Source of the DNA: Phycisphaerales bacterium Planc_01 | GTDB lineage: Bacteria; Planctomycetota; Phycisphaerae; Sedimentisphaerales; Anaerobacaceae | DNA: 64,000 nt | Direction: 5' to 3' | Assembly: GCA_001603075.1 (NCBI GenBank) | Contig: LVBB01000158.1 | Location: forward strand, 24,548 to 88,547 | Shown: positions 26,919 through 35,791 of the stretch, one piece after another | Position numbering within the stretch: the stretch's first letter is position 1 | How the letters are laid out: each line of letters starts with the position of its first letter | Notes under the pieces: model-generated | Told to the model about the DNA's origin: nothing | What the model saw: the letters and a program-made list of their open reading frames with translations, nothing else | The model's database searches: none | Program-made: the position numbers and the translations under genes

Positions 26919-29900
26919 TCATTGATGGGTAGGATTGCCCGCCAGTTGTCTGGCGACATGAGCGAGCCAGTCATCGGTCAGTGCCGCGTAGGGGCGGAAT
27001 TTCTCCAGGCCGCCTTGTTCTTCGCTGTAGAGCAAAGCGCGATGGAAGCCGAGCTGGTTGGCGATGGGCGAATCGATCAGGGTGCTCGAATCCGAGGCGC
27101 TCATCTGGAACAGGATGCGATGGTCGAACTCGCGGATGGTCTGGCGATCGAACGTTCGCTCCAGCGTGCCGAGCGTATCGGCCCAGGTGACGACATGGAT
27201 GCCGACGGCGGCTCCTTCGCGCAGAAGGCCGGCAAACTGCACCTCCGGGCGCGGCGCCACTTCATCGCCCATCGAGAACCCGAAGGCGTCTTCGTTGCGT
27301 CGCAGCATGCGATATCGCTGCAGGCCGTAGATGAGCAGGACCACCGTTGCCGCATCATTCTGATCGGCCTGCACGCGCCGGTCCGCCTCCCGACTCAGTT
27401 CGCCAATGACGGCGGGGACATCGTTCCAGGCGACAATCCGGCAGGCGTGCGGCAGGCCCGAGGCCACGCGCTCGAACGTTCCGGCGCGGGGCGAGTCGGG
27501 CGGGCTGCCGTCGAGAACCACGAATTCGAGCGCCGATGGACCGCGGGACGGAAGCTGGCTTGCCAGGCTGACCATCGCGGCGGTCATCAGATTCATCGCC
27601 ACCTCGTCGCGCTGGCCGACCATCAGGACGTTGCCTCCGCTCTGGCGACGGAGCACCACCGCCGTCGGCTCCTTGATCGTGACGGGCGAGCCCAGCCAGA
27701 TCTTCGGGGCGGGCAGGGGCGAATCATGATTCGCCCCTACGCAGGCGGCCAATTGGCGGTTCTCGCGGATGTCGGCCGCGACGTTGCCTTCGAAGACGAT
27801 CATGGGCTCGCCCGGCTTGAAACCGCGCGCCGCGATCCGGCTCAGGTACGAATCGCGAACCGAATCGCTCAGCCATGCCACCTGGAAGGGGCTGTTGCCT
27901 GCAACGGCGCCGCCGGAGTCGTTGTAGATGGCCTCGCCCGGTCGCGACAGCAGGCGGGCGGCCGTGTTCTCGTCGTCGAGCACGAGCTGCGAATCGACCT
28001 CCGAGCATTGCAGCGCGATCCGCACCGCCATCTGGCCCATCGTGCTGCGGGCCAGCCCGAAGGCGCCGCCCAGCGTCTGCGAGCCGAGCACCACGTGGAT
28101 GCCGAACGCGCGGCCCTGGCGGACGAGCTGCTCCAGCAGGACGATGGCGTCCTGGGCGAGCTTGTCGTCTTCGGAGAAGAACACCTGGAACTCGTCCACG
28201 ATGAGCACCGTGCGGGGCATGGTCTTTCCGGTGGCGCTGCGATAGGCGGCGATGTCCTGCACGCCGGCGGCGCGGAAGAGGTTGCCTCGGTGGGCCATTT
28301 CGGCGTCGAGCCGCTGGAGGATGCTGAGTCCGAACTCACGATCGCTCTCGATGGCGACGGCCCGGGCGTGCGGCAGGCGGTTCGTGACATAGGTCTTGAA
28401 CTCGACGCCCTGTTTGAAGTCGATCAGGTACAGCTCGATCTCGTCGGGCCCGTACCACAGCGCCAGGTTGGTCACCATGACGTGCAGCAGAGTGGATTTG
28501 CCTGAGCCGGTCTTGCCGGCGATCAAGGTGTGCTGGGCGACACCGTGGCCCAGGCGGAAGCGTTGCAGCCGTGTCGCGCCGGTTCGTCCCAGGGGAACGC
28601 TCAGCTCGCGCGCGCTGTCGAGCGACCAGAGCTGCTCTTCGGTCGGTGCGATCGTCTGGAAGGGCACCTCGACGCGAGCGGAGCTGGCGCCGGCCTTGCC
28701 GATGGCGTGCATGAGGTTGGTCAGCACGCTCTCGGAAGGGGGTTTGTCCGGGGTCAGCGGGAACCGCTTCAGAATGGGGTCGCGCCAGACGAATCGGCCC
28801 TTGTCGTAGATGAGGTGGATGCTGCCGGCGCTGATGTCCTCGATGTCGATTCCGCTGGGCAGGTCCTGTCGGGCGTCGTAGGCGATCAACGTGTGGACGC
28901 CGCAACGCGGGCCGCTGTGGATGATGCTGCTCAGACGCCGGGCCGATTCCTCGTTGAAGTTCACCGGGAAGTCGGCGATGACGAGAAACCGATACGGCTC
29001 AGCCAGCTCGCCCGCCTGTTCGTTGTACTGCTCGATCGTCTCGAATTCGTTGCGGAGGTACTTCTGGATCACGTTCTCCATGTGACCGGTCAGGTCCTCC
29101 AACTGCTGTCGGATCTGAGCGGCTTCGGTCCAGATGCGTCCGCCCACGAGCGATTCGAGGTAGTCGCCGGCGTGCATGAAGCCCGCGAAGCTCTCCCCCA
29201 GGCCCACCGGATCGAAGATGGTAAAGCGGACCCGGCCCGGCGGAAGCGAGGTGAACACGCGCACCATGGTCGCACGCAGGGTCTCGATGGCCTCGTCTCG
29301 TCCTTCTCGCTGCGATTGGAGCAGCATCGAGCAGTGTCGGGGGAACTCCAGGACGGCCGGAATCTCCACGGGTGCGGCGGTGTCCAGTGTTTCGGCCGCA
29401 CGGGCCCGAACCGATTCCGACAGCGGCGCCAGATCCAGGTGAAGCGTACCGAAACGGACGATGCCCATGTCCTTTGAAACCGGCGCATCCGAAAGCGTCG
29501 GGGACGGATCGAATTCCGACGGACATCGCGATTGCAGTTCGCAGGCCCTGCTCAGCAGCGTTCGAAGGCAGGCAAGTCCCTCGTCCCATCGGCGTTCGAG
29601 GTGTTGCCGCGACGTCTCGTATCGGTTGCGGCATTCCGCCATCTGGTCGTCGTACTGCTGCTGAATCTCCGCCATCTTTCGGCGGCATTCCTCCTCCAGC
29701 GTCGACTGCTGTTGCTCGTATTCCTGCCGGGCCTGTTCCAGGGCCTCGTCCCGCTCTCTTTGGAGTTCGTCCAGCGTCTCTTGGCGGCGGTGCTCGATCT
29801 CGTTGATCGAGGTGTTGCGCTGCTTGGAGATGCCGGCTTTGGCGATCTCGAACATCTCGCGGGCCCGTTTGAGTTCCGCGTCCTTCTTCTCGACCGAGGT

Positions 29901-30848
29901 GCGCAGCTCGGCCTCGACATCCTCCAACGTGGATCGATATCGCCGCTGCATCGCGTCCCGAGCGCCGGCCATCGCCTCGTGGAAGGCGGCGTACGTCCGT
30001 CGCACCTGCGACTTGGCCTTCTGCCACAGGATTCGTTCTGCGAAGCCGGCCACGATCAAGGCGAGCCCGGCGGCGATCGGATACGTCACCTTTGCCAATG
30101 GCAGCCCGGGGACTCTGAGTGCGTATGGAATCGTCAGCAGGATGAGGACCACGGCCACCGCGCCTGCCGCCAACAGCACGGGTCGCGCGCCGACGAATGC
30201 CTGGGCGGTCCACAGGTGCCTCAGTGTCATAAGGTGCTGTTCGGCCAGAGCCTGCTGTGAGGGGTAATCGCCGTCCGGAGGCGGAGTCCTCGGTTCAACG
30301 GCCTCGATCTTGTGCTGACGATAGAGCCGCAGGAGCCCTGCCGCCTGCCCGGCGAGCGTGTCGAGGTACAGGCGGGCGTTGGCCGCTGTCGATTCCGCTT
30401 CCTGGCGTCGCTGCTCACTTCTGGCCATGGCGCCTTCGGCCACGAACTCGGCAACCATGACGCGGTCCTGGTATTCCTTCTCCGCTTTCTGCTCCAGTTC
30501 GACGGCGATCTGGGTGACCCTTTTGCGCCGGTGTTGCATCTCGACCTTGATCTCGCCAAACCGTTTGTCGTGATCGGTGCGAATCCTCGCGATGCGGCCG
30601 TCATAGCGGTCCTGGATCTCTTTGCTCTGGGTCTGCCGGTGCAGCTCGACGCGACCCTTGTCGGTCTCGAACCGATCCTGCGCCTTGTCCCTGGCGGTCC
30701 CGTAATCCGATTCGATCTTCGATTCGACGGGTCCGACTGTCTCGGCAGACAAATGGATCGCCTCGGCCAGCGCCCGGCGCTGAAGGTCGGTGTAATTTTC
30801 GCCGGGTGCAGCCGGGCTGCGAAGATAGGCTTCCAATTCAGCGTTCAT
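26919..30848 (-). CDS. FtsK/SpoIIIE-type ATPase with coiled coils and central membrane hairpin
   Basis: About 1309 residues from the ATG at 30848, which overlaps the previous stop (ATGA). Residues 1-180 are a charged coiled coil, two hydrophobic segments follow at ~222-246 and ~252-272, then a second coiled coil to ~440. The C-terminal 850 residues hold FtsK-like domains: a degenerate first one (V-R-F-T-I-F-D-P-V-G-L-G), an active one with G-K-T-G-S-G-K-S-T (near 785) and V-L-I-V-D-E-F (near 878), and a third, degenerate one around G-G-N-V-L-M-V-G-Q (near 1075). Three ATPase modules recall EssC/EccC of type VII secretion, but the N-terminal half is different. A GGGCGAAT palindrome inside the gene encodes G-A-N-H-D-S-P-L between the second and third modules. 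Confidence 0.85.
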   Translation of the reverse strand: MNAELEAYLRSPAAPGENYTDLQRRALAEAIHLSAETVGPVESKIESDYGTARDKAQDRFETDKGRVELHRQTQSKEIQDRYDGRIARIRTDHDKRFGEIKVEMQHRRKRVTQIAVELEQKAEKEYQDRVMVAEFVAEGAMARSEQRRQEAESTAANARLYLDTLAGQAAGLLRLYRQHKIEAVEPRTPPPDGDYPSQQALAEQHLMTLRHLWTAQAFVGARPVLLAAGAVAVVLILLTIPYALRVPGLPLAKVTYPIAAGLALIVAGFAERILWQKAKSQVRRTYAAFHEAMAGARDAMQRRYRSTLEDVEAELRTSVEKKDAELKRAREMFEIAKAGISKQRNTSINEIEHRRQETLDELQRERDEALEQARQEYEQQQSTLEEECRRKMAEIQQQYDDQMAECRNRYETSRQHLERRWDEGLACLRTLLSRACELQSRCPSEFDPSPTLSDAPVSKDMGIVRFGTLHLDLAPLSESVRARAAETLDTAAPVEIPAVLEFPRHCSMLLQSQREGRDEAIETLRATMVRVFTSLPPGRVRFTIFDPVGLGESFAGFMHAGDYLESLVGGRIWTEAAQIRQQLEDLTGHMENVIQKYLRNEFETIEQYNEQAGELAEPYRFLVIADFPVNFNEESARRLSSIIHSGPRCGVHTLIAYDARQDLPSGIDIEDISAGSIHLIYDKGRFVWRDPILKRFPLTPDKPPSESVLTNLMHAIGKAGASSARVEVPFQTIAPTEEQLWSLDSARELSVPLGRTGATRLQRFRLGHGVAQHTLIAGKTGSGKSTLLHVMVTNLALWYGPDEIELYLIDFKQGVEFKTYVTNRLPHARAVAIESDREFGLSILQRLDAEMAHRGNLFRAAGVQDIAAYRSATGKTMPRTVLIVDEFQVFFSEDDKLAQDAIVLLEQLVRQGRAFGIHVVLGSQTLGGAFGLARSTMGQMAVRIALQCSEVDSQLVLDDENTAARLLSRPGEAIYNDSGGAVAGNSPFQVAWLSDSVRDSYLSRIAARGFKPGEPMIVFEGNVAADIRENRQLAACVGANHDSPLPAPKIWLGSPVTIKEPTAVVLRRQSGGNVLMVGQRDEVAMNLMTAAMVSLASQLPSRGPSALEFVVLDGSPPDSPRAGTFERVASGLPHACRIVAWNDVPAVIGELSREADRRVQADQNDAATVVLLIYGLQRYRMLRRNEDAFGFSMGDEVAPRPEVQFAGLLREGAAVGIHVVTWADTLGTLERTFDRQTIREFDHRILFQMSASDSSTLIDSPIANQLGFHRALLYSEEQGGLEKFRPYAALTDDWLAHVARQLAGNPTHQ
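27717..27736. repeat. GGGCGAAT palindrome, intragenic copy 2
   Basis: GGGCGAATCATGATTCGCCC is a perfect 20-base palindrome followed by CTAC. It is inside the FtsK-type gene and read on the minus strand as A-N-H-D-S-P. Confidence 0.85.
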
Positions 30849-31078
30849 AGGCCGGATTCCGAACTGCTCCTGCAATCGTGTCGAGCCCCTTCGAGGGCGC
30901 TGCTCATCCGCTCCATCGCGAGAACGGCCGCACGAATGCTCGCCTCCAGAGGCGCCATGTACCTCTGCTCGAAATGTAGGGCGTTCTCATCGCGCCAATT
31001 CTCTCTGGTCTGTTGCCAGTCGGCCAGCATCTTCTTGCCGGCCAGCACCAGTTTGGCGCGGCCTTCGATGGCGCTCAT
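30845..31078 (-). CDS. Small helical protein, WXG100-like (second)
   Basis: 77 residues from the ATG at 31078 behind CAGGAGAA; the longer frame upstream overlaps the neighbouring gene. The product (MSAIEGRAKLVLAGKKM...) is all-helical in appearance, with a central W-x-x-x-R-E-N-W-R-D-E-N-A-x-x-F turn that resembles the W-x-G/W-x-D bend of WXG100 proteins. No signal peptide. It is translationally coupled to the FtsK gene. Family membership is suggested by size, the turn and the context, not proved. Confidence 0.65.
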   Translation of the reverse strand: MSAIEGRAKLVLAGKKMLADWQQTRENWRDENALHFEQRYMAPLEASIRAAVLAMERMSSALEGARHDCRSSSESGL

Positions 31079-31097
31079 CTGAGAATTCTCCTGAAAC

Positions 31098-32120
31098 TCA
31101 TCTCTGCCGTCCCGACGGTACAGGGGTCTGTGACAACACGCTGTCATTCCGGTCGAAGACGGTCGTCGTCCCTTTTCGCCGGTCGATCACCACCAGCGAT
31201 CCTGCCGGCAGGCTCAAGACGCTCTGCCATTGTGCGGCGGCGCGCAACAGGTCTGCCACACGGATGGCGATGTGCCCTTTCGATTCCAATTCACCGCTGC
31301 CGATGAACCAGCCGGAACCGACATGGTGGCCCGCTGTCCGAACGAGAAAGACCACATCGGGCTTGCCTTCAACGCGAGTCACCAGGACCCGATCGTCCGG
31401 TACGGGGGCCGCTTCATCGTCCGGATGGGCATCCGGATTGGCCCACAGGTCAGGCAGGGCGATGTCGGATATCCATTCGGGTGGTTCCGACGCGGCAGGC
31501 GCCTCGGCCCACGCCTCCGGCGCCGGCACGTTGTCTCGCAGCTTCTTCGATGCGTCCCGCAGGTCCGGCTCCGGCTCCGGCCGCAAGACGCTCTGAAGTG
31601 CGGTCTTCTCGATGTCCGCCGGTGTCTCGGGCGGCGCCAACGCGATATAGTCTTCCAGCGAGTCGATCATCTTGTCCAGTCGGGCGCGGGCGTTCGGGAT
31701 ATCGGCGTCGATCGCACTGACCAGGCCCTGAACGCCGCCGCGGTAGTCCGACTGCAACTTCTCGATCTGCAGAATCCACGAGCGGGTCTGGGTCAGCTTG
31801 GATTCGGCCTCGCGCAGTCGCCGTTCCGCGATCGCCAGCGCCTTACGCTCCTCGACGGCCGAGCTGGTCGTTCCGGACAGGGCCCGGTCCAGGACCTGCT
31901 TCTGTTTGAGGGCCAGCTTGGCCTGAACGGCCCGTTCGCGACAGACGCGAACCTGTTCGGTCCAGTACCGCCTGCGGTCCTCGGTCAGCCAGGCCAGGGT
32001 CCGCTGGATGTCGGTGGCCACCTCGTCCAGCGCCACCGCCGCCGTGTCCGAAAACGTGGCGAGCGAAGCCTTCAGAAGCTTCAGCAGGGCAACGGAATTG
32101 ACTCTGGCATACTGGCTCAT
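31098..32120 (-). CDS. Coiled-coil protein of the FtsK/WXG locus
   Basis: 340 residues, no signal peptide or membrane segment. Residues ~1-170 are a long helical region rich in Glu/Arg/Lys/Ala with heptad character, followed by an acidic/proline linker (~185-245). The C-terminal domain of about 90 residues is mostly beta: V-L-V-T-R-V-E-G-K-P-D-V-V-F-L-V-R, G-W-F-I-G, S-L-V-V-I-D-R-R-K-G-T-T-T-V-F-D. I do not recognise the family. Its place between two WXG-like genes and before the FtsK ATPase makes it a likely structural or chaperone-like partner. The ribosome binding site is weak (AAGAG). Confidence 0.7.
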   Translation of the reverse strand: MSQYARVNSVALLKLLKASLATFSDTAAVALDEVATDIQRTLAWLTEDRRRYWTEQVRVCRERAVQAKLALKQKQVLDRALSGTTSSAVEERKALAIAERRLREAESKLTQTRSWILQIEKLQSDYRGGVQGLVSAIDADIPNARARLDKMIDSLEDYIALAPPETPADIEKTALQSVLRPEPEPDLRDASKKLRDNVPAPEAWAEAPAASEPPEWISDIALPDLWANPDAHPDDEAAPVPDDRVLVTRVEGKPDVVFLVRTAGHHVGSGWFIGSGELESKGHIAIRVADLLRAAAQWQSVLSLPAGSLVVIDRRKGTTTVFDRNDSVLSQTPVPSGRQR

Positions 32121-32129
32121 CGATCGCTC

Positions 32130-32402
32130 TTATCGCTGCTGGAGGTAGTCCTCGATGTGGCGGGCCTTCTTCATCAGAAACGAGGCATGTTGGGTCGATG
32201 CTTCGAGAAAGCGACTCAATGCCTTGACCGTCTGTTCGAATTCCTGTGTGAACCGCCGCTGCTCCTGGTCCATCCAGCTCTTTTCCAGCCCGTGTAACCG
32301 CGTCTGCAACCCGCCCATCAGGGCCTCCAGGTCGGAGTTGAAGCGGCTCAAATCGCGTGCGAACCGCCGCAATTCGGCTGGGTCAACGTTGGCTTTGGCC
32401 AT
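32130..32402 (-). CDS. WXG100-like small helical protein
   Basis: 90 residues behind CGGAGG. Two long helices are joined at L-E-K-S-W-M-D-Q-E-Q-R-R-F-x-Q-E-F-E, the W-x-D-x-x-x-x-x-F hairpin seen in WXG100 relatives. The length (about 100 residues) and lack of a signal peptide fit type VII secretion substrates. The C-terminal helix ends K-K-A-R-H-I-E-D-Y-L-Q-Q-R; no clear Y-x-x-x-D/E export signal beyond E-D-Y-L. First gene of the locus. Confidence 0.78.
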   Translation of the reverse strand: MAKANVDPAELRRFARDLSRFNSDLEALMGGLQTRLHGLEKSWMDQEQRRFTQEFEQTVKALSRFLEASTQHASFLMKKARHIEDYLQQR

Positions 32403-32491
32403 GTTCGCCTCCGTGTCACGGGACCTCTTGTCCCCTCAAAAATCGGCATCTGCCGGGCGGGTCGATCCGCCTGCGGCGGACACCCCACAAC

Positions 32492-32520
32492 AGTATACCC
32501 TATCGCAGGGGACCTTGCCA
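32492..32520 (-). promoter_or_regulatory. Putative promoter of the WXG/FtsK operon
   Basis: On the minus strand TGGCAA (32520-32515), a 17-base spacer and TATACT (32497-32492), giving a leader of about 80 nt before the WXG-like gene. The -35 match is poor, so an activator is likely. Confidence 0.45.
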
Positions 32521-32539
32521 CTGATCGGGGACCATCTGT

Positions 32540-32568
32540 TTGCAGTCCGACTGCGACGGGACTATAAT
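32540..32568 (+). promoter_or_regulatory. Promoter of the response regulator, giving a near-leaderless mRNA
   Basis: TTGCAG (32540-32545), a 17-base spacer and TATAAT (32563-32568). The expected start is 32574-32576, and the ATG is at 32577. There is no ribosome binding site before the ATG. Confidence 0.7.
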
Positions 32569-32576
32569 GCGCCGCC

Positions 32577-33950
<1,374 letters not shown>

Positions 33951-34330
33951 AAATCTGAGCTGGGAATCCGGTAGGATGGGCTTTGGCCCATGCTGTATCT
34001 AACCACCTTCTTGGTTGTGAGTTGGGGGTTGAGGGGAGCCTGAGATGGGAGGCAGTTGCCGCGATTGGGAGGTATGGATCGACGCATCGATGAACAGGAG
34101 AAACTCGAAATTCGAATCTCGAAATCCGAAACAAATTCCAGTGCCCCAAACTCGAATGTCCCAAACTCCCGGCTGCAGGGCGCTTTCGAATTTCGGATTT
34201 GGGGCTTTCATGCTTGTTTCGGACTTCGAGATTCCAATTTCGGATTTGGGGGCCGCGTAGAATGGCAAGTCCCTGAAGTCCCGCCGACCCGCTACGCGCA
34301 ACCAATAACCAGGAACCAAAAACCTACGTT
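33951..34330. repeat. Intergenic region with hairpin and AATCCGAAAT-type foldback element
   Basis: No gene. A small hairpin ATGGGC-TTTG-GCCCAT lies at 33976-33991. A large foldback element covers 34104-34244: the 31-base left arm (34104-34134) and right arm (34214-34244) pair at 27 of 31 positions. Both arms are made of degenerate units such as CGAAATTCGAATCTCGAAATCCGAAA. A related element occurs at 44303-44447. A kinase promoter was not recognised. Confidence 0.75.
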
Positions 34331-35680
34331 ATGAGATACGAGCAGCGAATCTTCCTTTTGAGTCTCACCGCGGGGCTGATCGGCTCGGTGCCGGCCGTCG
34401 TTCTCCTTCTGGTCTCCGACTACAGCGTCGGGACGCAGGTGACGGTGATCGTTCTGCTCGTGCTCGTCGCGCTGGGCATCGCCTCCAGCATTGCCGGCAA
34501 GGTCGCCTTTCCGCTTCGGACCCTGTCCAACCTCGTCGGGGCCCTGCGGGAGGGGGATTACTCGATGCGGGCCAGGGGCGCCCGGCACGGCGATGCGCTG
34601 GGCGAGGCGATCTGGGAGGTCAACGCGCTGGCCGCATCGCTCCGCGAGCAGCGGCTGGGCGCGATCGAGGCGACCGCGCTGCTCCGCAAGGTCCTGGCGC
34701 AGATCGACGTGGCGATGTTCGGCTTCGATGGCGACCGGAGGCTGCACCTGGTCAACGACAGCGGCCGGCGTCTGCTGGCGCGGACCGAGGAGGAGTTGAT
34801 CGGCTGCCGGGCCGACGAACTCGGTCTGGCCGAGTGCCTCGACGGCGCCACCCCGCGTCTGATCGACTTGGCCTGCCCAGGCGGCTCGGGTCGTTGGGAG
34901 CTGCGCCGAGGCAGCTATCGGGAGAGGGGTGTATCGCACCAACTGCTTTTCCTGTCGGACCTTACGCGCACGCTACACGAGGAGGAACGCCGAGCCTGGG
35001 AGCGGCTGATTCGCACACTGCGTCACGAGGTCAACAACTCGTTGACGCCGATTCAATCGGTGGCCGAGAGCCTGCGGACGTTGATTGACCGCCGGCCCCG
35101 ACCCGACGACTGGGACGTTGACCTCCAGGAAGGTCTGGCGATCATCGCCGAGCGGTCGGAGGCCCTCGACCGATTCATCGGTGCCTATTCCCGGCTGGCC
35201 CGCCTGCCCCAGCCGCAGCTCGATGTGGTGGCCGTGGCCGACCTGTTCCGCCGAGTGGTCGGCCTGGAGACCCGGATGCCGGTCGTCGTCGAAGGCGGGC
35301 CGGAGGTGAGCGTCCAGGGCGACCGCGACCAACTGGAGCAACTGCTCATCAACGTGATCTCCAACGCCGTCGAGTCGAGCCTGCTGAGCCATCCCGCCGG
35401 AGACGGCCGCGTCGCGGTCAGTTGGCAGGCCGATGCGCACGAGCTTCGTGCCTGCATCGACGACGACGGAGTCGGGCTGGACAACGGCACGGACGCATTC
35501 GTCCCGTTCTACACGAGCAAGGAGCACGGCTCAGGGATCGGCCTGACGCTGTGCCGCCAGATCGCCGAAGCCCACGCCGGAAGCCTTACCCTGGCGAACC
35601 ACCCCGACAAACCCGGTTGCCGAGCTATGCTGCGGCTGCCGGCCGAAGAGGGTCTGAATCGGCGTCCGGCACAGGGGTGA
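34331..35680 (+). CDS. NtrY-like sensor histidine kinase
   Basis: 449 residues. Two membrane segments (about 8-28 and 36-56) are separated by a very short loop, so there is almost no external sensor domain. HAMP ~57-110, PAS ~112-215, then the H-box L-R-H232-E-V-N-N-S-L-T-P-I typical of NtrY-like kinases. ATP-binding motifs N-V-I-S-N-A-V-E-S (N box), D-D-D-G-V-G-L (G1), F-V-P-F-Y-T-S-K (F box) and G-S-G-I-G-L-T-L (G2). Very probably the partner of the preceding response regulator. The signal is probably read in the membrane or cytoplasm. Confidence 0.92.
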   Translation: MRYEQRIFLLSLTAGLIGSVPAVVLLLVSDYSVGTQVTVIVLLVLVALGIASSIAGKVAFPLRTLSNLVGALREGDYSMRARGARHGDALGEAIWEVNALAASLREQRLGAIEATALLRKVLAQIDVAMFGFDGDRRLHLVNDSGRRLLARTEEELIGCRADELGLAECLDGATPRLIDLACPGGSGRWELRRGSYRERGVSHQLLFLSDLTRTLHEEERRAWERLIRTLRHEVNNSLTPIQSVAESLRTLIDRRPRPDDWDVDLQEGLAIIAERSEALDRFIGAYSRLARLPQPQLDVVAVADLFRRVVGLETRMPVVVEGGPEVSVQGDRDQLEQLLINVISNAVESSLLSHPAGDGRVAVSWQADAHELRACIDDDGVGLDNGTDAFVPFYTSKEHGSGIGLTLCRQIAEAHAGSLTLANHPDKPGCRAMLRLPAEEGLNRRPAQG

Positions 35681-35733
35681 CCTGTGCGCTGCCTGTGCCA
35701 TGGAACGCTGGAACGATTTGCGGAGGATGGTAG

Positions 35734-35753
35734 GGGCGAATGATCATTCGCCC
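35734..35753. repeat. GGGCGAAT palindrome, intergenic copy
   Basis: GGGCGAATGATCATTCGCCC is a perfect 20-base palindrome, flanked by TAG and GTAC. It lies between the kinase gene and the multiheme protein gene. Confidence 0.85.
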
Positions 35754-35791
35754 GTACGTCCCCGAGAAGGTGTTGGTCAGAGGAGAAATGC

